This document shows positions 27,526 to 36,118 of a stretch of DNA of 64,000 bases, piece after piece. Origin of the DNA: Halocatena marina (GTDB taxonomy: Archaea > Halobacteriota > Halobacteria > Halobacteriales > Haloarculaceae); assembly GCF_023276375.1 (NCBI RefSeq), contig NZ_JALLPK010000001.1, positions 310,001 to 374,000 on the forward strand. Reading direction: 5' to 3'. The translations under genes were made by a program, and so were the position numbers. The first letter of the stretch is position 1, and each line of letters starts with the position of its first letter. The notes below the pieces were generated by a model. It made no database searches, was not told where the DNA came from, and was given only the letters and a program-made list of their open reading frames with translations.

Positions 27526-28346
27526 TGCGGGTTACGCTGCTCGGTACTGGTGATACCACGGGGACGCCTACCCCTGGTTGTAGCTGCGACACCTGTGAGG
27601 CAGCTGTTGACCGGGATATCGAGCGCACTCGGTTCTCCGTTCACATCGAGAACGAGCGCACGGGTGAGTCGTTTCTCGTCGATATGAGTCCCGACGCTCG
27701 ATACCAACTGCTCCGTGATAGCGTGTCGCTGCCGGACGAGGTCATCATCACGCATATCCACTTTGATCACCTCGACGGTCTCGGCAACGCGTACCGACTG
27801 CTCGATTCGCTTCCGGTGCATGCTGCTGCTGCTGTCGACCCTCAAACTGGCGAGAGTGTCGCGGAAACGATAGCACAGAAATACGATTATCTCGATCAAC
27901 TCGATGTACACCCACAGCAGCCGTTCGAACCGTTCGAGATCTGTGGTGTAACTGCCACGCTCGTTCCGGTTGAGCATCCACCACTTGCGTGTTATGGGCT
28001 GGCAATTGAGGACGAGACGGGTGCGAAGCTGTCTATCACTGGAGATACGAACTTCGCAGTTCCCGACGCCTCACGCGACGTACTGTCGGACGCTGATCTG
28101 CTACTTGCAGATGCTATTGTCCCAGCGCGTCTCTGTAAACACCATCCGCTTGGCGGGACACACGAAAATGAAGCGGGAGTCCCGCGCACGTTCGGAACGA
28201 AACATATGACAACCGAGGGGGCACTTTCGCTCGCAGCAGAACTAAACGCAGCGCAGACGCGACTCGTGCACGTCTCTCATTTCCCGACGCCAGAGGAAGC
28301 GTTCGGCGAGCACACTGCTGTCGACGGAGAACAGTACATTCTCTGA
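27525..28346 (+). CDS. MBL-fold metallo-hydrolase, PhnP-like
   Basis: A 273-residue metallo-beta-lactamase-fold enzyme. It opens LLGTGDTTGTPTPGCSCDTC, where the Cys cluster matches the structural zinc site seen in PhnP-type cyclic phosphodiesterases. The metal motif ITHIHFDHLDGL (HxHxDH) lies near residue 76, VEHPPLACYG follows, the Asp ligand is in SITGDTNF, and a late His is in HVSHFPTPEEA. Likely reaction: hydrolysis of a cyclic phosphodiester or related phosphoester, inferred from family. It is translationally coupled to the AAA+ gene. Confidence 0.88.
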   Translation: MRVTLLGTGDTTGTPTPGCSCDTCEAAVDRDIERTRFSVHIENERTGESFLVDMSPDARYQLLRDSVSLPDEVIITHIHFDHLDGLGNAYRLLDSLPVHAAAAVDPQTGESVAETIAQKYDYLDQLDVHPQQPFEPFEICGVTATLVPVEHPPLACYGLAIEDETGAKLSITGDTNFAVPDASRDVLSDADLLLADAIVPARLCKHHPLGGTHENEAGVPRTFGTKHMTTEGALSLAAELNAAQTRLVHVSHFPTPEEAFGEHTAVDGEQYIL

Positions 28347-28372
28347 TCAACAGCTCTGTCGCTCGCGTATCG

Positions 28373-28690
28373 TCACTCAAGTTCTTGTGGACCAACGAGC
28401 GCATTGAACGCCTTCGAAAGCAGTTGTACTTCATCGACTTCATCAACCGGCACCACCTCGTGGATGATCAAGTCGTACCACGGTGTTTCCGGCATCAACG
28501 CGCGGAGACGTGCCAGATACAACTGTGCATCTTGCACCGCCTCGCACGCGGCGTCCCGATTTGGAAATCGAAGTCCTGTTATGGGGGATGGGCTGTTACC
28601 CGTACGTGCACAGGCAATCCGGTAGCGTCCTGTATCCGTCGATCGACGCTCAATCCGACGACGGATGTCACAGAGGGTATCCGCGTGCAT
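28373..28690 (-). CDS. Small conserved haloarchaeal protein
   Basis: A 105-residue acidic protein. The pattern TGRYRIACARTGNSPSPITG, then FPNRDAACEAVQDAQLYLARL and TPWYDLIIHEV, is one I have seen in haloarchaeal proteins of unknown function. It suggests an alpha/beta domain with a central helix. There are no Cys pairs or membrane segments. It ends 27 nt from the metallo-hydrolase stop on the opposite strand. No function is assigned. Confidence 0.6.
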   Translation of the reverse strand: MHADTLCDIRRRIERRSTDTGRYRIACARTGNSPSPITGLRFPNRDAACEAVQDAQLYLARLRALMPETPWYDLIIHEVVPVDEVDEVQLLSKAFNALVGPQELE

Positions 28691-28755
28691 TTAGGATAAC
28701 TCAAAACTGCAGTTGATTAATAGATTTGGGTAGTAGGTACCAAATCTACAACAAT

Positions 28756-29649
28756 TCACTTATAAGTCTGCATAGGCTTGGCGTCGAGAAGATGTTCACG
28801 AATGAGTGCCTGCCCGTCTTTTGTTCGTTGTTTTCGCTCCTCATCTGAGAGCTGGAACCCGAGCCGTTCGGTCGTAATCGCTTCGGTGATGCGCTCACGT
28901 CGTTCCTCTGACACTGTCTCGTCTTCTGGTATCGTGCTTTCGATCCAGTCGTCGATGTGCTTTCTCCACGACTCGTCGCCGTATGTTCCTCCTTCGACTT
29001 GCCAATCCCAGTACTTTGCGACCTCCTCCCAGAATCCATCGTTCATTCGGTAGTCGTGGATGAGGGCTTTCGCAACCCGTGCACCGTGTCCCGCGCAGAT
29101 GATTACTTGATGTGGACTCCCAGAGAGCCACCCAGCGACGTACAGTCCATCAATTGCGGTTCGACCAGTCGCCTCATCGCACTCGACAGGATGTGTTCCT
29201 GCTTCGTGGAACGACCCCTCATCGAGACCGCTTAGGTAGTCTGCGTTGTAGGCCGATGCCGCGATAACAGAGGCTGCTGTGAGTTCATGTCCGTCCTGTG
29301 TCTTGATCTGAAATCTGTCTCTGTCTCTGCTCTCTGCTTCAGATTCAGTCTCTGATTCTTCGACCTCGACGACCAGATCATCGACGATCTCACAGCCCTC
29401 GTACTGGGCGTGTCCACGGGCGAGTTTGAGAAACGCTGTCGGATCGATAGCGAGAAAGCCAAGGTAGTTCCCGATACTGTAGCAGCGCTGTATAGCGGAC
29501 GCGCCTCGATCGAGGATAAGCGTCTTGAAGCCGTATCGAGCGGTGAACACTCCCGCAGACAGCCCAGAGGCACCCCCACCGATGATGACGACATCGTACT
29601 CGTCCGAACTCGGTTCATTCGATTTCTGTCCTGTTACTTGTTCTGTCAT
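28756..29649 (-). CDS. NAD(P)/FAD-dependent oxidoreductase, thioredoxin-reductase-like
   Basis: A 297-residue flavoprotein. The FAD-binding GGGASGLSAGVFTARYGF starts near residue 25, and the second FAD motif GRTAIDGLYVAGWL lies near 170. It lacks the redox CxxC of thioredoxin reductase and seems to have a short NAD-binding half. A low-complexity loop rich in Ser-Glu and Arg-Asp (VEESETESEAESRDRDRF) interrupts the middle. The last 70 residues are a charged helical extension with many Trp and Arg. The electron partner is unknown. The SE loop looks like a local expansion. Confidence 0.82.
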   Translation of the reverse strand: MTEQVTGQKSNEPSSDEYDVVIIGGGASGLSAGVFTARYGFKTLILDRGASAIQRCYSIGNYLGFLAIDPTAFLKLARGHAQYEGCEIVDDLVVEVEESETESEAESRDRDRFQIKTQDGHELTAASVIAASAYNADYLSGLDEGSFHEAGTHPVECDEATGRTAIDGLYVAGWLSGSPHQVIICAGHGARVAKALIHDYRMNDGFWEEVAKYWDWQVEGGTYGDESWRKHIDDWIESTIPEDETVSEERRERITEAITTERLGFQLSDEERKQRTKDGQALIREHLLDAKPMQTYK

Positions 29650-29754
29650 CGCTGGATGAATAATTGCGTCAGTGTGAAGGGCACGCTCGTGCGGTGAGAA
29701 CCGGCGTGACGGACCGACTGTGAAATCGGTATTTTTGTTCCAATCATATTTTGG

Positions 29755-30621
29755 TTATTTGATGGACTGTTTCGGGAATATCTGTGGGTCGGGTGAGTAC
29801 GTGACCGCTGCATCGATCTTGAACACGTCTGCGAGCAACGCTTCGGTCACGACGTCGCTGGGCGGACCCCAATCGTACACCGCCCCATCGTCGAGTGCGA
29901 TGAGGTAGTCTGCGAAACGAGCAGCCTGTGCGATGTCGTGGAGAACAATGGCTACAGTGACGCCATTTTCGTCGTTCAGTCGCCGAATCGTCTCCATCAC
30001 GCGGAGTTGATGGTGGAGATCGAGAAACGTAGTTGGCTCATCGAGTAAGAGCGTATCGGTGTCTTGTGCAAGCACCATCGCAATCCACGCGAGCTGTTTC
30101 TGTCCACCACTGAGGCTTCCCACTTCAGTATCGCGGAGGTGTTCCACACCAGCGAGTTCGAGCGAGCGTTCGACGGCCTCTCGATCTGTAGCGTCAACTG
30201 CGTCGAAAAAGCCCCGGTGAGGATACCGTCCGTGGTACGCGAGATCTTCGACCGTAATGCTCCCCGGCGAATCGTTCTCTTGTGAGAGGTGACCAAGTTT
30301 GCGGGCCAACTCCTTCTGGTCGTACTGCTGAATGTCGTGGCCGTTCAAAACGACCGTCCCGCTCTCAGGAGTGAGATGGTTCGAGAGTGATTTTAAGAGC
30401 GTGCTCTTGCCACTACCGTTCGGTCCAACGAGTGCGGTGATCTCACCATCGGGAATATCGATGCGGTCGCACTCGACAACTGGCTCCTCGCTCGTCGAGT
30501 AAGAGATCGACAGGGATTTTCCAAGAAGTGCACTCTCCGTCTCATTCGCCGAACTATCTTCCGTTGTTCCGTTCGCTTGATTGGTATCCGACGTGTTCTG
30601 GTCGTACGTACTCTTGTTCAT
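29755..30621 (-). CDS. ABC transporter ATP-binding protein (FecE/BtuD type)
   Basis: A 288-residue ATPase. Walker A is GPNGSGKSTL (near 70), the Q-loop is LGHLSQEND, the signature is LSGGQKQLAW, Walker B is TLLLDEPTTFLDL, and the H-loop is IVLHDIAQA. The sequence resembles iron-siderophore/haem/cobalamin importers. The first 35 residues are a polar Asn/Thr/Ser-rich extension. No permease or binding protein lies next to it, so the rest of the transporter must be elsewhere or it serves several. Confidence 0.9.
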   Translation of the reverse strand: MNKSTYDQNTSDTNQANGTTEDSSANETESALLGKSLSISYSTSEEPVVECDRIDIPDGEITALVGPNGSGKSTLLKSLSNHLTPESGTVVLNGHDIQQYDQKELARKLGHLSQENDSPGSITVEDLAYHGRYPHRGFFDAVDATDREAVERSLELAGVEHLRDTEVGSLSGGQKQLAWIAMVLAQDTDTLLLDEPTTFLDLHHQLRVMETIRRLNDENGVTVAIVLHDIAQAARFADYLIALDDGAVYDWGPPSDVVTEALLADVFKIDAAVTYSPDPQIFPKQSIK

Positions 30622-30791
30622 AGCTCATCGATCTCTGGCTGGTTGGATCTCATACGCCGAATTGGCGCGCTGTGAATCGATCGTTGACCGTTCGCCTCAC
30701 ATGAACTGATCCCTTGATGATCCATGCTTCCGACCGTCACAGTTGTACACGCACACCCAACCATACAATCTCTGTTTTTGGATAGCCTAAA

Positions 30792-31823
30792 CTACCTCAA
30801 AGACTTTTCGGAACGGGAAGATGTGTATGGTTCACTGAACCGACCGATCTCGGTCTGCTTCGTTGTGATAGTAGTCGGAGAGCGAACCCAAGGCGAGTGT
30901 GTTTCACGGATCGCATCCAGATCGACTGCGCTGTGTCCGTCTGCGTCGTGTCCAGAGGGACAGTCACAGGCGTCTGCTGGGCGGACGATACGCTCTTTTC
31001 GCGCACAATAGGGGATCCCGTCGACCCCAGCGATATCGGTGTTCTCGACGTGTGGACACGCCGGAAATTCGACCCGCCAGCCCTTTCCATAGGCGCGCTC
31101 TGCGAGCCGCCGCCGGAGTCGTCGCTTTTCCTTGTGGCTCACAACCGTGATCTTCGTTCGATCTGGCTGTTCTTCGAGTATCTCAATTCCGGGTCCCGAT
31201 GAGAGTCGCTCGGGTTCACGAATTACTTCTCGAGTCCCTGTTTCGGGATCGAACCGCCAGACACCGACTTGTTCGGGAATGCGGTTCAGGTGTGCGCCGG
31301 TGACATACGACGCTGTGGCGAGAATGACTTCATCGCAGACCGCGAGACTGACGTCCGTTCGAAGCTGTGATTGGAGATCACCAGGACGGTCGAGATCGGG
31401 TTTATTCTCGATGGCTCGCAACGAGCCAAACCAGTCGGGGTATCGGGCTGTTTGTCGGATATACGTGCGTCCGTTTCGACGTTCGCTTTCGAAGAAACCG
31501 ATTTCGAGAGCACGATTGACAGCTGCACGCGCACGATCCGGATGACAGTCGAAACAGTCCTTCCAGAAGCGAGCGCGGCCCACTCCTACGTCGGCCGCGA
31601 TGGCTGCATCTGGAATGCTCTGTGCCGTGATTTGCGTCCGAGTATCGAACGCTGGCCCCGGTGTGACGGTAAGAACGTCGAGAACACGACGGCCGCTCGT
31701 ACTCGCTCCAAGCTGCCGGCTCACGATCGTTCCACTATTCCCGTTTTCACTTCCTCCGTCTCTGATTTCGTTTTCGCTTTCGAGTGTCGCACAGAGGGCC
31801 ATCTCGAACGCGAATTCGCGCAT
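30792..31823 (-). CDS. DUF5787-like haloarchaeal protein
   Basis: A 343-residue protein that begins MREFAFEMALCATLES, a start I associate with haloarchaeal DUF5787 proteins. A helical region TPGPAFDTRTQIT-SIPDAAIAADVG could be a winged helix. The centre (SLAVCDEVILATASYVTGAHLNRI) looks like an alpha/beta nuclease-like core. The C-terminal part has CPHVE, YCARKE and CDCPSGH, which could bind zinc or an Fe-S cluster. The longer frame to 31868 has an Arg/Ser-rich start, so 31823 is chosen. Function unknown; nuclease-like is a guess from the Cys pattern. Confidence 0.65.
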   Translation of the reverse strand: MREFAFEMALCATLESENEIRDGGSENGNSGTIVSRQLGASTSGRRVLDVLTVTPGPAFDTRTQITAQSIPDAAIAADVGVGRARFWKDCFDCHPDRARAAVNRALEIGFFESERRNGRTYIRQTARYPDWFGSLRAIENKPDLDRPGDLQSQLRTDVSLAVCDEVILATASYVTGAHLNRIPEQVGVWRFDPETGTREVIREPERLSSGPGIEILEEQPDRTKITVVSHKEKRRLRRRLAERAYGKGWRVEFPACPHVENTDIAGVDGIPYCARKERIVRPADACDCPSGHDADGHSAVDLDAIRETHSPWVRSPTTITTKQTEIGRFSEPYTSSRSEKSLR

Positions 31824-31873
31824 ATTCCGTGTTCGGTGGGAGCTACCAAAAGGAACGCGGCGACACAAGAGCT

Positions 31874-32347
31874 ATGCATTCTTTCGGTTTGGTTCGTTCT
31901 GTGCCCGCTCCCACATTCGACGAAACACAGCGATTCGAGTCATGGCTCTCTGCGCTGGTGATCATCTCCTCCATCCCCGTGCCGCTGCTCTTATGGAGTG
32001 TGATGGGCCTGCGGGGTGCCGTGATTGGGATCGTTACCGTACTGTTGCCGGTTGCAGTACTCGCTTTTGCGAGACTCGAGACCGAACTCCGAGACGACGG
32101 CGTCTACATCCGCTTTGTTCCGTTTCATTTTCAGCCACGCCGCATCCCGTTCGCAGAGATAGAGAGTGTCGATCGAGTTCGGCTCTCGTCACTCAATCGT
32201 GGAATTCATTGGACGCGCGAAGGGTGGAAATACACCGCTGCCGGGAGCACGGGTGTGCGCATTCGCCGAGAGAAACGAGACGTGTTCGTTGGCTCCAAGC
32301 GCCCAGACGACCTCGTTGTGGCTATTCGAGCAGCCATGGGGTCATAA
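31874..32347 (+). CDS. PH-domain-like small membrane protein
   Basis: A 157-residue protein. Two helices lie at about residues 22-45 and 47-68. The C-terminal domain has the beta-rich bPH pattern ELRDDGVYIRFVPFHFQPRR, then IPFAEIESVDRVRL, and RREKRDVFVGSKRPDDLVVA. It probably attaches to the cytosolic face of the membrane. Function is unknown. The start at 31874 lies 50 nt from the divergent gene. Confidence 0.75.
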   Translation: MHSFGLVRSVPAPTFDETQRFESWLSALVIISSIPVPLLLWSVMGLRGAVIGIVTVLLPVAVLAFARLETELRDDGVYIRFVPFHFQPRRIPFAEIESVDRVRLSSLNRGIHWTREGWKYTAAGSTGVRIRREKRDVFVGSKRPDDLVVAIRAAMGS

Positions 32348-32500
32348 ATAGTCTATAATTTAATATATCTATTTGTGATGGTTTGGGATTTACGCGTCGT
32401 ATTTTGATACCAGCGTGCAGCATTCTGACATCAGCTCTCCCATTCCGAGAACAGCAACTTTATGGCTACGACGGAAAGATATGGAGTTATTACTATCGAG

Positions 32501-33727
32501 ATGACAAGGGAACACCGACAACCGGAGGTGAATATCGGTCTCGTTGGCCACGTCGATCACGGCAAGACGACGCTGGTGCAGGCGCTCAGTGGCGAGTGGA
32601 CCGACCAGCATTCCGAAGAGATGAAACGAGGGATTTCGATCCGGCTCGGTTACGCCGACGCTACGTTCCGTCGGTGTCCCGATATGGACGCTCCCGAGTG
32701 CTATACGGTCGATGAAACATGTCCGGATGGGTCCGACAGTGAGGTTCTCCGGACGGTTTCATTCGTCGATGCTCCAGGCCACGAAACGCTCATGGCCACA
32801 ATGCTCTCAGGAGCTTCGATGATGGATGGTGCGGTACTCGTCGTTGGAGCGAACGAGCCTGTCCCACAGGCCCAGACGGCAGAGCACCTCATGGCGCTCG
32901 ACATTATTGGTATCGAGAATATTGTAATCGCGCAGAACAAGGTCGATCTCGTCGATAATGAGATCGCTCGAGAGAATTACCAGCAAATCAAACAGTTCGT
33001 CGAGGGAACCGTCGCAGAGGATGCGCCGGTTGTTCCGATCTCTGCTCAACGGGGAGTCAACATGGATCTCCTGATGCAGGCTATCGAGGAACAAATTCCA
33101 ACCCCAGATCGTTCTCCAGATGTCGACCCACGGATGCAGATTGCTCGAAGTTTCGACATCAACCGACCAGGAACGACGTTTGACGAACTGATGGGTGGTG
33201 TTCTCGGTGGCAGTCTCGTGCGAGGACGACTACATTCTGATGACGAGATCGAACTTCGTCCCGGACGAGAGTTTGAGGAGGAAGGACAGTCGGAGTACCG
33301 CTCTATCACCACCACCGTTCGTTCGCTGCAGGCGGGCAACGATCTGGTCGATGAGGTCGGTCCCGGTGGCCTCCTCGGTGTCGGTACCGGTCTCGATCCG
33401 GCACTCACGAAAGGCGATGCGCTTGCCGGACAGGTCGCCGGTCCTCCCGGAACCCTGCCGCCGACGTGGAACTCATTCACGATTGAAGTCGAGTTGCTCG
33501 AACGCCTCGTCGATGGCGATGAGATCGAACCCATCAATACTGGCGAGCCCCTGATGTTGACAGTCGGGACGGCAACGACGGTCGGTGCCGTGACGAGTGC
33601 CAGAGAAAACGAGTGTGAAGTGAATCTAAAACGCCCTGTCTGCGCCGATCCGGGTGCGAAAATCGCAATCAACCGCCGCGTCGGGACGCGCTGGCGGCTT
33701 ATCGGTGTTGGAACACTCGTAGGATAG
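32501..33727 (+). CDS. eif2g: Translation initiation factor 2 subunit gamma
   Basis: A 408-residue GTPase that carries initiator Met-tRNA to the small ribosomal subunit. G1 is GHVDHGKTT (residues 14-22), switch I is [17 protein letters not shown]3 is DAPGH and G4 is NKVD. A Cys cluster ([18 protein letters not shown]) is the zinc knuckle insert of the archaeal/eukaryal family. Domains II and III follow to residue 408. The TATA-like ACTTTATGG at 32455-32463 precedes it, and [10 protein letters not shown] at 32501 matches the usual start. It heads an operon of five genes. Confidence 0.97.
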   Translation: MTREHRQPEVNIGLVGHVDHGKTTLVQALSGEWTDQHSEEMKRGISIRLGYADATFRRCPDMDAPECYTVDETCPDGSDSEVLRTVSFVDAPGHETLMATMLSGASMMDGAVLVVGANEPVPQAQTAEHLMALDIIGIENIVIAQNKVDLVDNEIARENYQQIKQFVEGTVAEDAPVVPISAQRGVNMDLLMQAIEEQIPTPDRSPDVDPRMQIARSFDINRPGTTFDELMGGVLGGSLVRGRLHSDDEIELRPGREFEEEGQSEYRSITTTVRSLQAGNDLVDEVGPGGLLGVGTGLDPALTKGDALAGQVAGPPGTLPPTWNSFTIEVELLERLVDGDEIEPINTGEPLMLTVGTATTVGAVTSARENECEVNLKRPVCADPGAKIAINRRVGTRWRLIGVGTLVG

Positions 33728-33728
33728 G

Positions 33729-34169
33729 ATGAGTAAAAGAGTCGCGATGGACACGAGTGCGCTGATGATGCCGGTCGAGTGTGACGTCCGAGTATTTGAC
33801 GGACTCGACCGGTTACTCGGTGAGTACGAACTCATCACACCAAAACCCGTCATTCAGGAACTCGAACGACTCGCGCAAGGGAACGGGAACAGCACAGAAC
33901 ACAGAAACGAAAACGAGTCCCGAACGAAGAACAGTACTAGAAATGGACAACGACGGGGACAGGAAGCCACGGCCGCCAGCGTTGGGCGGGATCTCGCAGA
34001 ACGCTGTACGGTTGTCGAGACGGATGCGACCTACGCTGATGATGCGCTCGTTGAATTGGCCGAGCGTGAAGCGTGTGAGTATGTGGTCACGAACGATGGT
34101 CCCCTTCGTGACCGTCTCTCTGTCGGAGTAATCGGTTTAAGGGGCCAGAACGAACTCGCTATTCACTAA
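33729..34169 (+). CDS. PIN-domain nuclease-like protein (FCF1/VapC9 type)
   Basis: A 146-residue protein with the PIN fold. The first acidic residue is in VAMDTSALMMPVE, the second is the Glu in PVIQELERL, and later Asp residues in DATYADDALVE and VVTNDGPLRDR complete the site. This archaeal group sits next to eif2g and is related to the rRNA processing nuclease Fcf1. A polar stretch near residues 57-75 (Asn, Ser, Thr, Arg-rich) looks inserted. The gap to eif2g is 1 nt. Confidence 0.88.
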   Translation: MSKRVAMDTSALMMPVECDVRVFDGLDRLLGEYELITPKPVIQELERLAQGNGNSTEHRNENESRTKNSTRNGQRRGQEATAASVGRDLAERCTVVETDATYADDALVELAEREACEYVVTNDGPLRDRLSVGVIGLRGQNELAIH

Positions 34170-34176
34170 GTTAACT

Positions 34177-34746
34177 ATGTACAAACGGGTCAGACTACGC
34201 GATACGGTCGAGGTACCACCACGATACCTCGCCGACGTATCGGAAACGTTGGTCAAACAACTGTTGCAAGACAAGCTCGAAGGACGAATGGACGAGGATG
34301 TCGGCAGCGTCGTCAGCATCGTCGATGTCGTTGAGGTTGGCGAAGGTGCCGTCCTTCCGAATCGTCCAGGCGTCTACTACGAGGCAGTGTTCGACGCTGT
34401 CACGTTCGATCCACAGATGCAGGAGGTTGTCGACGGTGAAGTCGTCGAAGTCGTCAACTTCGGGGCGTTTATCGGTATCGGACCGGTTGACGGCCTGCTG
34501 CACGTCTCACAGATTTCGGATGAGTATCTCTCGTTCGACGAGGAGAATCAGCAACTCGCCTCTCGGGAATCGAACAATACACTCGGAGTTGGTGACTCGG
34601 TTCGCGCCCGGATCGTCACCAAGAGTATCGACGAACGAAATCCACGAGACAGCAAGATTGGCTTGACAGCGAAACAGCCAGGATTGGGAAAGATCGGATG
34701 GCTCCGTGAACAGCGAGAGCAAGAGCAGCCAGCGGCGGGTGAGTGA
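34177..34746 (+). CDS. rpo7: RNA polymerase subunit Rpo7 (E prime)
   Basis: A 189-residue subunit of the RNA polymerase stalk. Residues 1-78 form the tip domain (VRLRDTVEVPPRYLADVSE). From 80, VVDGEVVEVVNFGAFIGIGP through DGLLHVSQISDEYLSF is the S1 RNA-binding domain. It pairs with Rpo4 to form the stalk that binds nascent RNA and TFE. It lies between the PIN gene and spt4 with very short spacers, so one operon. The C-terminal tail is Gln/Glu-rich. Confidence 0.96.
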   Translation: MYKRVRLRDTVEVPPRYLADVSETLVKQLLQDKLEGRMDEDVGSVVSIVDVVEVGEGAVLPNRPGVYYEAVFDAVTFDPQMQEVVDGEVVEVVNFGAFIGIGPVDGLLHVSQISDEYLSFDEENQQLASRESNNTLGVGDSVRARIVTKSIDERNPRDSKIGLTAKQPGLGKIGWLREQREQEQPAAGE

Positions 34747-34748
34747 CG

Positions 34749-34946
34749 ATGGCGAACAAGCGACTGTCCTGTCGTGAATGTCACTTTGTGAACGAAGCTG
34801 ACTCACAGACGTGCTCTTCCTGTGGGTCGAGCAGTCTCACGGAGGATTGGGCTGGGTACGTCGTCATTTCTCACCCCGAACAGAGCGAGGTTGCCGCAGA
34901 GATGAACGTCACTCGACCTGGTGCGTACGCTCTGAAGGTCCGATAG
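34749..34946 (+). CDS. spt4: Transcription elongation factor Spt4 (RpoE2)
   Basis: A 65-residue zinc protein. The first Cys pair is SCRECHFV and the second is TCSSCGSSSLTEDW, followed by GYVVISHPEQSEVA as in archaeal Spt4. It binds Spt5 to raise elongation processivity. A GTG at 34743, overlapping the rpo7 stop, is an alternative start; the ATG at 34749 gives the family-like MANKRLSCRE. Confidence 0.95.
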   Translation: MANKRLSCRECHFVNEADSQTCSSCGSSSLTEDWAGYVVISHPEQSEVAAEMNVTRPGAYALKVR

Positions 34947-34950
34947 TGCT

Positions 34951-35478
34951 GTGCTTCGACTTCCACGTCACCTCCGAAGCGAACTCAAAGCTCCGATTGG
35001 TCCTGTCTACACCGAGCCGAGCGCGCTAATCGAAGCGGCAGGCACGCCGCTCGTCTCCGTCGGTGATGTCGTCACCGAGTATCTCCTTTCAGTTACGATT
35101 CCTCACGTAGCCGTCGTCGATGGCCAGACAAAGCGGACATCGATCGATAGTCCTGTGGATCTCTCTCCGTTTGAGCAGCGTGTGCGGGTTGAAAATCCTG
35201 CTGCAACCCTCTCTGAAGCGATGTTGCAGTCGCTTCGAGATGCGCTCAACGCGGATGACTCGACCGTCATCGTCGTCGATGGGGAGGAAGATCTCGTCGC
35301 GCTCCCGGCCGTCGTCGCTGCACCGATCGGCGCGAGCATCGTCTACGGTCAACCCGACGAAGGAATGGTGCTTGCAACCGTCGACGCGGAACTGACAGCA
35401 CAGATGCGTGCGCTACTCTCTCGGATGGACGGCGATCACGAGGCGGCGCTTCGAATTGTCGAATCTGGCGGTCAGTAG
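34951..35478 (+). CDS. GTP-dependent dephospho-CoA kinase (DUF359)
   Basis: A 175-residue enzyme for the last CoA step in archaea, which uses GTP instead of ATP. Family marks are LKAPIGPVYTEPSALI at the start, LVSVGDVVTEYLL, VAVVDGQTKR, VIVVDGEEDLVALPAVVAAP and GASIVYGQPDEGMVL. There is no P-loop, as expected. It starts with GTG 4 nt after spt4. In many archaea the next genes are rps24e and rps27ae; here they are absent and a 640-nt gap follows. Confidence 0.93.
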   Translation: MLRLPRHLRSELKAPIGPVYTEPSALIEAAGTPLVSVGDVVTEYLLSVTIPHVAVVDGQTKRTSIDSPVDLSPFEQRVRVENPAATLSEAMLQSLRDALNADDSTVIVVDGEEDLVALPAVVAAPIGASIVYGQPDEGMVLATVDAELTAQMRALLSRMDGDHEAALRIVESGGQ

Positions 35479-36118
35479 CACGGCCGACGAACCGGAGTTG
35501 TGTACTACCAATAGATTGGTCTTGTTCGATATTCGGCCATTTGAAAACCCTCGGATGGGTCCGACCGCTAACGAACATCGACACTGTCATGCCCGATGGA
35601 TGCATCAGAAATAATCTCTCGTAAGCAAAGTACGCTGTTCGTCTGTCTCAATTCTCGTTTCCGACTTCGTTTCCGTATCAACGTGCTCTCTGCGTATTTC
35701 CCATTGATGTGATGTATCGTTGCCGTTCAGATCTCTTGCGGGTGTTCACAGCGTAGCCATCGATCTATTCGTCCGACCGTTCGGTACAAATGGGTATCAT
35801 TCCCGCACGATCTTGGCTGCGTCCGAGAATTCTTGATCATGAGAGTTGCGCATCAGAGTGAGCGGATGCTAACCGTCACCCAATTCATCTGTTTCTGTGC
35901 GTCATCGATACATAGTTGTGAGTGATGACATTTGCAGTATCGGTCGGGATTACTGTTGTGTCATTATACTCGATCCTTATCAAACAGGTAAAGTACCCCC
36001 CCATCGTTATACATACTCGTCATCAGCGATGGTGGGTCAACAGCCATCACGGTAGAGAGCGCAGACACGTCGGTGGTTTGATGTTCAATGATGCCCACAA
36101 TCGCGGAGTCGATAACCC
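35479..36118. other. 640-nt stretch without a convincing gene
   Basis: No open frame here has haloarchaeal composition. A short leftward frame at 35727-35840 codes 37 residues (ending RIDRWLRCEHPQEI) and may be a remnant, but I cannot name it. The local base composition is less GC-rich than in the genes. The gap separates the conserved transcription/CoA operon from accessory-looking DNA. Confidence 0.5.

Noticed and set aside
35727..35840. 37-codon leftward frame ending RIDRWLRCEHPQEI
   Set aside because: The end looks protein-like, but the frame is too short and I cannot match it to any family, so it is only mentioned as a possible remnant.
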